Assembly (NCBI GenBank): GCA_012064415.1
Contig: SSNU01000050.1
Coordinates: forward strand, 146,993 to 210,992
Origin: Gyrodactylus bullatarudis
Taxonomy: Eukaryota; Platyhelminthes; Monogenea; Gyrodactylidea; Gyrodactylidae
Reading direction: 5' to 3'
Length of the DNA stretch: 64,000 bases
Shown here piece by piece: positions 56,915 through 64,000 of the stretch. The position numbers and the translations under genes are program-made. The stretch's first letter is position 1, and each line of letters starts with the position of its first letter. A model generated the notes under the pieces. That model did no database searches and was not told where the DNA came from. It worked only from the letters and a program-made list of their open reading frames with translations.

Positions 56915-58072
56915 TCATTTAAATTGAATCATATGGCGGCAGGTTCCATCAAAATATCTCAAATCATTCTGGAGTTCTTGTGTATTTTTGAAGATATCTA
57001 TAGCTCTATTCAATTGTTCCATTGCTTTTAAAAGATCTCTGTCACTTCCATTACCATCATAAGAATTTGACCCTATTTCTTCGTGTAAGTTCTTGATATT
57101 CTCCAGCAGATCTTGCAGTCTCTTATTATCTAACTCATTTATGGTTCCAATGACGCTCTTTGATAAGTTGTTCGGCTTATTCTTTTTAACATTTAAAAGT
57201 TTTTGCAAATAATTTTCACTGGCTGATAAAACTTTAATACTATTCAACGAAACATCATAAGGACTCAGAAGAATCCTCATTTTGCTTTCATTTTTAATTT
57301 CTTCTGTATTTTTCTGAGAATAAACGAGATTGAAGTAATATCTATCATCAATAGCCTTTTCAAGCCATTTTTCTTTCATTAGTTTATCCCTGAAATCAAT
57401 TATTTAATGTGATTAAATGTACTTTATTTTCTGGATACTTCGCTGAACTCGTACATTCTCCATGACCTTGATTAAAGCTTCATCCTCAAGAGTTTCGGCC
57501 TTTTCTCTATCACTGCTTCCAATAAAAAGGATGGAATTCTTGTTTAAAAGACTTTCCCTTTGAGATTGCTTTTTATAAACTCTCCATTTTGACGATGAAT
57601 TATTCGTATTGGATAATTTTCTTTTATCTAAGTATATTTTTGATTGTCTCAAATACTCTTTAGTTTTGTATGGTTCTGAAATTTTGTTAACAAATGAAAT
57701 TGAGTCAACTGAACCGTCTTGAAATTCTCTGAAATATTCTAAAATATATCTAGTTCCTCTTTTTATAACGTTTTCTGGGGGGAATTTTAAAGGGTTATTA
57801 AATACATGTAGACAATATAATTTGGGGAGATTTTTTAGTGATACTGGCAGTTCTCTTATGAGATTATCACTCAAAAGTAGTGTTTCTAAGTTTTCCAATA
57901 AGCCTATTTCTTCAGGAAGGCACTCAATTTCGTTATTTCTAAGATCAACCCATTTCAGTCTATTGTGATCACCTCTATCGGTTATACATAGAAATAACTT
58001 TTCTTCAACTTCATCATTCTTATTACTATGAGAGATTTCATTTTCTGAAGTGATAGCTAGATTTTTTACCAT
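56915..58072 (-). CDS. LRRC27: Leucine-rich repeat protein, LRRC27-like
   Basis: Exons 58072-57423 and 57389-56915 join to 374 residues across a 33-nt intron. LRRs near residues 38-105: LKWVDLRNNEIECLPEEIG, LETLLLSDNLIRELPVSL, LYCLHVFNNPLKFPPENV, then a capping segment RGTRYILEYFREF. The pattern 'L.WLDLR.N.I..LP..IG...L.TLLL..N.I..LPV.L' followed by 'PL.FPP..V...G...I..FLR' is that of human LRRC27, of unknown function. The C-terminal half is charged and helical (RVQRSIQKIKDKLMKEKWLE), as expected for that family. Without the intron the frame stops at KIKYI, and a second frame starts at 57379; I prefer one gene. It diverges from ELOVL. Confidence 0.8.
57390..57422 (-). other. 33-nt intron in LRRC27-like gene
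   Basis: gtacatttaatcac...ttgatttcag. Phase 2; removal joins KIK to DKLMKEKW in frame. Among the nearby GT donors only this one keeps both halves open. Confidence 0.6.
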
Positions 58073-58260
58073 TACTACTTGTGCATTAATAGGTTATATC
58101 ATTAAATCGGCAATAGAGAAATGTATATACTATTAATATGAAAGTGGATAATTTTATTTATACTTTTGAATTTTTACCAACGTTATTATATTTTAAGAAT
58201 ATTGGTAAATAACAAACTTATTAAGGTTGTTTAACTCAGTTCGAATCTGGTGGTAAATTG
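58073..58260. promoter_or_regulatory. Shared divergent promoter region, 188 bp
   Basis: Lies between the start codons of the minus-strand LRRC27-like gene and the plus-strand elongase. AT-rich with no clear TATA box or initiator. Both 5' leaders and promoters must fit here unless there are further upstream exons. Confidence 0.5.
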
Positions 58261-59309
58261 ATGAGTCTGTTTGAACTCATTTCTTATTGGGACAGTATCT
58301 CTGGTAAATAGTGTTAATCGTCGTGAAAATCAGTGTTAACTTTTGAATATAATATTTATCAAGTCAAAATAAAACTTTTTTAACATGGTTAGATCCCAGG
58401 GTTCAATCTTGGCCACTCACCGATTTATATTCCCCATGGATTATTCTTTTTACCTACATTTATTCGGTAAAACGATTACCCAAATACTTCAAAAACAGGA
58501 AAAGCTCTTCAAATGGCCTTCGTAACATCATATTAATTTATAATCTGTCTATGATTTTGCTCAATGCCTTTATAGTTGTATCAATGATTCGTAACTCGTA
58601 CAAAGCTCGCTATAATTATTTTTGTCAGCAAACTGTTTATAGTTATCAGAAGAATGAACACCAGGTGAGAGAATCTCTAATTAACTCAATTTAATACAAT
58701 ACTCACAATTTCTTAACTATTTTTGATTTTTTTCTTTTTTTTTCTCAGATTGCCTTTGGTGTTTACCTATTTTATCTGTCCAAAGTTCTAGAGCTTTTAG
58801 ATACAATATTTTTTATTGTTCGGAATAAACTAACTCATGTTAGTTTCCTGCACATTTATCATCATTCTACAATGCCGTTATTTTGTTGGCTCGGTGTTAA
58901 ATGGTTTGCTGGTGGGACTACAATTGTACCGATCTGTGTTAATGCCTCAGTTCACATAATCATGTATTCATACTATGCAATTGCAAGTTTTGGTGACAAA
59001 ATGCACCCCTATCTCTGGTGGAAAAAGTATCTGACAAAACTTCAGTTAACTCAATTCATTGGCCTTATGATGTTTGGTGTCCAGTACGTATACAATGATT
59101 GTCGACAAGCCAACAAAGTTTTCATCTATCTCGGCTTCATTTATGGCACAACCATGATAGGTCTCTTCCTTAATTTTTATCGGAAAACCTACTTTGCCAA
59201 TTTGAAACCATTCCCATGTCATTTACAATCTCAGGATTTGAAATTAAAGAAAAGGATACCCTTGCTGAATCAGTCTCAACAATCTGACCAAAAGAGGCCA
59301 ATAAGATAG
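58261..59309 (+). CDS. ELOVL: Very-long-chain fatty acid elongase (ELOVL family)
   Basis: Condensing enzyme of the ER elongation cycle; adds two carbons from malonyl-CoA to acyl-CoA. Exons 58261-58303, 58393-58664 and 58749-59309 join to 291 residues, a typical ELOVL length. It starts MSLFELISYWDSIS then DPRVQSWPL, the family's N-terminal motif, which the first splice completes (G|AT). Family motifs: KYFKNRK, KVLELLDT (117-124), the histidine box HIYHH (140-144), HIIMYSYYA (174-182), LWWKKYLTKLQLTQF, and a C-terminal membrane segment followed by NFYRKTYF. The tail is basic (LKLKKR...KRPIR), compatible with ER retention. Closest in pattern to the ELOVL1/4/7 branch, but the subfamily is uncertain. 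Introns are 89 and 84 bp. Confidence 0.94.
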
Positions 59310-59552
59310 CGCTGATTAAAGTAAATCGATATTATATATTCCGATACAATTTCATTAAAAAGAACTCTTTTCCAGGATTTCTCTTTTGTACTATATTATT
59401 ACTCAAAAAGTTTTTTCTTCAGAGAACATGAAATATGAGAAAAAACTCTTTTACTTGTATTGTTGTTTTTTCAAATCTCCAACTCTGCTATTATTTGGTG
59501 ATATTTCCTCATTCAATTTGCTCATTCATTCCCTATGAAGTTATCACAATTT

Positions 59553-60001
59553 ATAAATAATTATTTTGTTTGTTTCTGAACTCATGGAGGAAGGTTAGCG
59601 AAAACACACGTCTTTATTATTTTAGTGATAAACGTTATATTTTTCGTTGGGTCTCTTCAGTCTCTACCCCGGGTAAGATACTTAAATACTTATTTAAATG
59701 CCTTGATTTGAGCCCTTATATTGGTTGATTTTGATGCTCAGACTTCTTTAGGTAGGGGGGGATGAGGGAACCAAGTTCTTTTAAGGAAAGAAATTATTTG
59801 TAACTGTCCATTCAGTCTTTCTCATAAAAATCAAAATCAACCGTTAACCGGGGTAGAGTCTGAAGAGACCAAACGAAATATATAAAGTTTATCACTAAAA
59901 TATATACACCGGTTCTCTCTAACCTTCCTCCATGAGTTCAGAAACCAACTAGGATATTCTTGATAAAGTTCGACAATATTATCGTGGAAATAATTATTTA
60001 T
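59553..60001. repeat. Inverted repeat with imperfect ~100-bp arms
   Basis: The left arm (59571-59672, tgtttctgaactcatggagg to ctctaccccgg) is inverted at 59848-59948. The right arm has about 40 extra bp before the outer aataattattta block (59991). A diverged foldback or MITE pair; no coding content. Confidence 0.75.
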
Positions 60002-61532
60002 GAAAGAAACAAACCAATACCCAATGTTCAATACATATTACATTCACTCGAGGTTGTGGATGATTATTTGCTATTGTTATTTACAATGTAATTATAATTA
60101 TGCAAGAAATTAATCAATAATAAAAGTTATTTATTTCTCCCCTCCAAAGTTAAACTTGTGACCTTAGCCATTTCACACAATGGTTTTAAATCGCTAATGA
60201 ACTACCCAGAGAGTAGGAAGAAAATACCGTCCTCCTCCTTGAGGTTACAGTTTTTTTCTAAGTTCACTTTATTCCGTTTCATACTATTTTTTTCATTTGT
60301 CGCTTATTGTAGCTTATTTGTTCAACCAAACAATAATAATACTTTTTAAACTACACATTGTTAAAAAGTTTTCCCAAAAGTTTAAACATTTTTCAATCAA
60401 ATTGCTTACATACAGATTTTTACTTCTTGCAGAAGAAATTTACCAATTTCTTTTGAAGAAAGCTGTCTAAGAAAAAAACCCAATTTTCCATACTTTTAAA
60501 TTTTACTCTCAAAAAAAGTTAATCGGAAAACTAAATGCACCAATGAATTCCTTGTAAAATTTCGATACATTTTTTAGTACAATGCGAGAGATCATAGGTT
60601 CAAATCCCAGGTTGTGGCATACTGACGAGTCCAAAAGAAAACGAAATAATTCTAGTTAAAATAACTGTAGATTCGTAATCAGTAATAATTAATCTTTATA
60701 ATTAATCAGTACAAACCATAAGATAGAAAAAAGATTGAATGCGGCTTATGAAAAGAAACTATTATTACTGTTGCTAATGACATGTAAACAAGGATATAAA
60801 TGCATATGATACATCACTTTTCAATAATTAGAATACTTGAGCAGTTTTTTAAATGTTGTAGCAATAAAATTTTTATTACTCCCCACAGTTCAGTACTTTA
60901 TAGATCCTCGTATTGATCTCATTCAACATAACTACTAGATCAATCTGTATATTTATTCTCTGATACTATTAAGAATTTTAAGTGGATTAAAACAAACACT
61001 TGGCCAGATTTAGTTTAGTATGTCTGGCAGCCTTGACCTTCTTCAAATCCTTTAGTTGCAAGAACCACTCAAGGAAATCCCTATAGTTGATTAATTTTCT
61101 TCAAACAGGTTCAAACAGACATTGCATTAAACTTAATCTTTTATTCAGTAGTATTGTTCTCATCGTTGAGCGGTAAGATCGATTACAGTGCCTTGCGTTA
61201 TTTATTTGTCTTTTACTTTTCTCAGAAGTTGATCTTTCATTTTATTCTAGGCTACTTGACCTAAAACATTTTATTCAGGTTATCGCTACATTTCTTACCT
61301 TTCTTAGTTGGAATCCATTCATTCTAAATTCACAATACAAGGCTCTTGAAATAGAAATAGAGAAAGATTGGTACATTTTGTATGCATGCCTCTATGCAAT
61401 ACAGAATAAGTTTTATTCAAATTAAATTCTCAAAAATTAAATAATACTTTTAATTCTTGTAACCTGCTCATTGCTAACTTGTATCAATATAAAGTCTAAA
61501 AAATGGAGATTTTTTTCTGACACCTAGAGGTG

Positions 61533-62206
61533 TTAACCCTCTCGGTGTCGATGGACATATATGTCCATTTTCCAATTTTTTTAAACCTTCATAACTCTAC
61601 CAGTTTGATAGGTTTCTGGACCAATTAAAGTTAAAATTGATGTGAACTTGCATTAGTAATATTTTTGGCCAAATAACTTGGTACAGTTAAGTTTTATTTT
61701 AAGGTATAAAATTTTCGTGGGTGCTCCTAAAAAAGGACTAGTGACCTTTCGACATTTGTTTACTCTACAGATTTGTATGTATTACATGATTATTTAATGT
61801 TGAGACATAGGAAAGATTGTATTTTTCCACTCCCCATGTGAAGGTATGTTTAATATGCATTACAAATACACAATCCAATGCACACTACAATATAGTGTCA
61901 CTACATTGTTGGTTTTTTAATTTTTGTGTGAAAGTTTTCTATTTTTACATAAACATGAATGTTACCCCCCGAAAGTCAATGATGTAGAAATGAACCTTAT
62001 CAAAACAGGAATGGCGAGAGAAATAAGGAAAAGAGATCAAGTAGCTAATTAAGAACAAACAAGTTTGTTTTTTTCATATCTAAACTGCTGTTTATTTTAA
62101 GAGATAAGAACTTGTGAAATTTTAATCAAACTTAACTTGGTATCTTCATAGCTAAATTTTGGTTTTTATAAAAATTGTGAAATAGTCTCGGCACTGAAAG
62201 AGTTAA
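61533..62206. mobile_element. TTAA MITE split by a later insertion
   Basis: Ends TTAACCCTCTCGGTGTCGA and CTCGGCACTGAAAGAGTTAA. Its two halves match 24561-24783 inversely. The match breaks at 61683 and resumes at 62133, where an insertion sits. Confidence 0.8.
61684..62132. mobile_element. 449-bp insertion with up to 10-bp target duplication
   Basis: TAACTTGGTA occurs at 61674-61683 and again at 62133-62142, but only once in the uninterrupted relative at 24561-24783. The insert begins cagttaagttttatt and ends ttttaatcaaact. It has no obvious terminal repeats or coding frame. The class is unknown; the duplication length is compatible with hAT- or retro-type insertion. Confidence 0.65.
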
Positions 62207-64000
62207 ATAACACACTTTCATAAAATTTTTGCAACAGAATCTTGTGCTGATTTCAGATCTGTAATTATATTTTCTAAGTTGTGCTTGGTTTTTGAGATAA
62301 ATTGAAAAACCCGAATTTGAGAATTTAAAAATGAAATATAATTTCAAACAATTAAATTTTTATTGAAATAAAAAATTCAATTAACTAATTAGGCATCATT
62401 AGAATCACAATTTAATTTCCTATCTAATGATACCTTGAAAATAGATGAAAATAGATACCAAAACAAAAAATTGCGCATTCCAGCTACTTTTTTGTCGAAA
62501 ATTTTCTCCATAAATTTTAACTTTGAACGTTCATATCTTTTAAGAAAAAGAGCTTTTTAAATATTTTCTTCGAAATTTTATGCTCTTTCTAAAAAATTGG
62601 TTAGAATTTACAAAATTATTTCGTTTTAGTATATTTTCACCCCTTTCGATCCCACACTCAGTTACGGTCATATTCCCATTTTATATACTACTTAAGATAA
62701 AACTTCTACCGCTCGAATTAAGGTGAGAGATACATCAAAACGTTACTTATTTATTCAGGATTCTGGCGACCTCATAGCTGGCATTTTTTGAAAGTTTATC
62801 GTTTCATCTCATTAATTATATATGTTACCTATTTAAAGAGTAATGTGTCATGGACAAAAACATGAACTGTTACTCCATTCCCGAGAGTACCCACTTCAGT
62901 GAAGGAGCATCCTTTATGATCTTGGAAAATTATCCTCAACTAACTAAGGGTCTTCCTTGAAAAGAATCATTACAAGTAGAGGAAGACAAATTTCTTTCAA
63001 CGTACCTATTATCCAATAGATTCATTCTGAAGAGAATTTAACAATGGGATACATCTTCTATTGTGAAAATCATTGGCCACTCCAGTCCGAAGAAAAATAT
63101 TTTACTAAATTGATTTCTCTTTGCTTTATTTCGATCTTAATTAACCAGATGATTTTCAAATTTCTTGGAGACCTTATTTTTTTTTGAGTCTTCATGTTTC
63201 ATTACCAACTCCAAGGCTTTTGATTAAACATTTTATAATTTATCAGAACAATATAAATACTTATGAAATTTTCATATCAAATTTATTTTATAATTTTTCG
63301 ATTATTTTTATTTCAACACAAGCAAAAAGTGCTCAAAATTAAATTAGAGATTTTATCTAAATCTATATTGATTTTGTATTTCAATTAACTCTGAATAAAC
63401 CAACCTTCTAAGATGAAAATTCATTGGTGCATTTAGTTTTCCTTGAAAGGCTTTCTTAACAAATCCGGTTTTATGTAGGATGTTTACATCATGTAAATTA
63501 CTTGATTGAAAGGTCTATTTTTAATTTTTCCCAGACAATTTTAATTGAGAAATTTACAACATGAAATTCACCAAAGCTACGAACCCAATCAAAGTTTCAA
63601 AAATAGTCAATTTTGATCGATAACTTTTGAACTAAAAACCATAGTCAAAAAATTGAACGCAAGCCATGAAAAGAAGTTTTCTGGGACCTTAAGAGGTGAA
63701 ATCTACTTCTACCTTCCTATTCCTCATGATGAGGGTCCATAGCATTGAATCGACTCATTCTTTGCACCTTTTCTATTTTTAATTAGTAATTAGTCATGCA
63801 ATAATATCGAATTTTCTTCTAATCAATACATAAAAATGTGTAGGCTTGAAAATTTTTATTTATTCAAATTTCTTTTTGAGATTTCCAATTTTGAACTCTT
63901 AGACTCCCGGAGAATTTATTTTTCATGGCTCGCATTTACTCTCTATTGTCTATGACATGATTTGTGAATACGCTGATTACGAATCTACAATTATTTTTTT

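Larger units (their letters stand above)
59310..64000. other. Intergenic region downstream of ELOVL
   Basis: No recognised gene. It holds an inverted repeat (59553-60001), a split TTAA MITE (61533-62206) and AT-rich sequence. Frames at 59837, 60158 and 62132 lie in repeats or low-complexity DNA. A B-box-like ggttcaaatcc occurs near 60598. 'gattcgtaatcag' recurs at about 60670 and, inverted, at 63970. Confidence 0.6.

Noticed and set aside
57413..58072. LRR protein and following frame as two separate genes
   Set aside because: A 33-nt GT/AG intron joins them in phase and the joined protein fits the LRRC27 layout. Separate genes would leave the second with no promoter space.
58385..58420. tRNA B-box-like 'gggttcaatcttgg'
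   Set aside because: It lies inside elongase exon 2 and is coding (DPRVQSWPL).
1..64000. CRISPR arrays, bacterial operons, rRNA genes
   Set aside because: No regularly spaced direct repeats, no bacterial gene layout and no rRNA-like sequence. Split genes show the DNA is eukaryotic.

Overview
This is eukaryotic, AT-rich DNA from an animal. Genes are split by introns, intergenic and intronic DNA is packed with short inverted-repeat elements, and the retroelements are Penelope-like. The mix (compact three-exon elongase, tandem housekeeping genes 330-480 bp apart, Penelope, Tc1 and TTAA-type MITEs, very low GC) suggests an arthropod. A crustacean such as a caligid copepod is my best guess, but no single sequence here proves it.

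Left four-fifths (1-50547): one kinesin-3 gene of the KIF13/Khc-73 type on the minus strand. Its start codon is at 50547 and 14 coding exons can be followed down to 8207. Together they give one open frame of 664 codons: motor domain, neck, FHA domain and the start of the stalk. The rest lies beyond position 1 or was not recognised. Introns reach 13.5 kb and hold nearly all the repeats: a Penelope-like element with an open RT plus GIY-YIG frame (3666-5738), a Tc1 relic sitting in a second Penelope fragment (6278-7298), at least five 5'-truncated Penelope tails, a large foldback family (including one copy with apparently identical 318-bp arms), TTAA-flanked MITEs, and an 8-bp-TSD MITE nested in another MITE. 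A small predicted secreted-protein gene on the plus strand (19434-19902) lies inside kinesin intron 6.

Right part (51024-59309): a compact gene cluster. Three minus-strand genes follow each other head to tail: an LRRC27-like leucine-rich-repeat protein (56915-58072), CCDC6 (53566-56559) and CHAF1B, the p60 subunit of chromatin assembly factor 1 (51024-53234). The kinesin start lies 477 bp further downstream. CCDC6 and CHAF1B each carry a 3' splice-site consensus 2-5 nt before the ATG, which fits trans-splicing of an operon-like transcript or short non-coding first exons. An ELOVL fatty-acid elongase (58261-59309, plus strand, 291 aa) diverges from the LRRC27-like gene across only 188 bp.

59310-64000 has no gene I can recognise. 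It holds an inverted repeat, a TTAA MITE split by a later insertion, and AT-rich sequence. The gene products act in unrelated processes (vesicle transport, chromatin assembly, coiled-coil scaffold, lipid elongation), so the clustering looks like compactness rather than pathway grouping.
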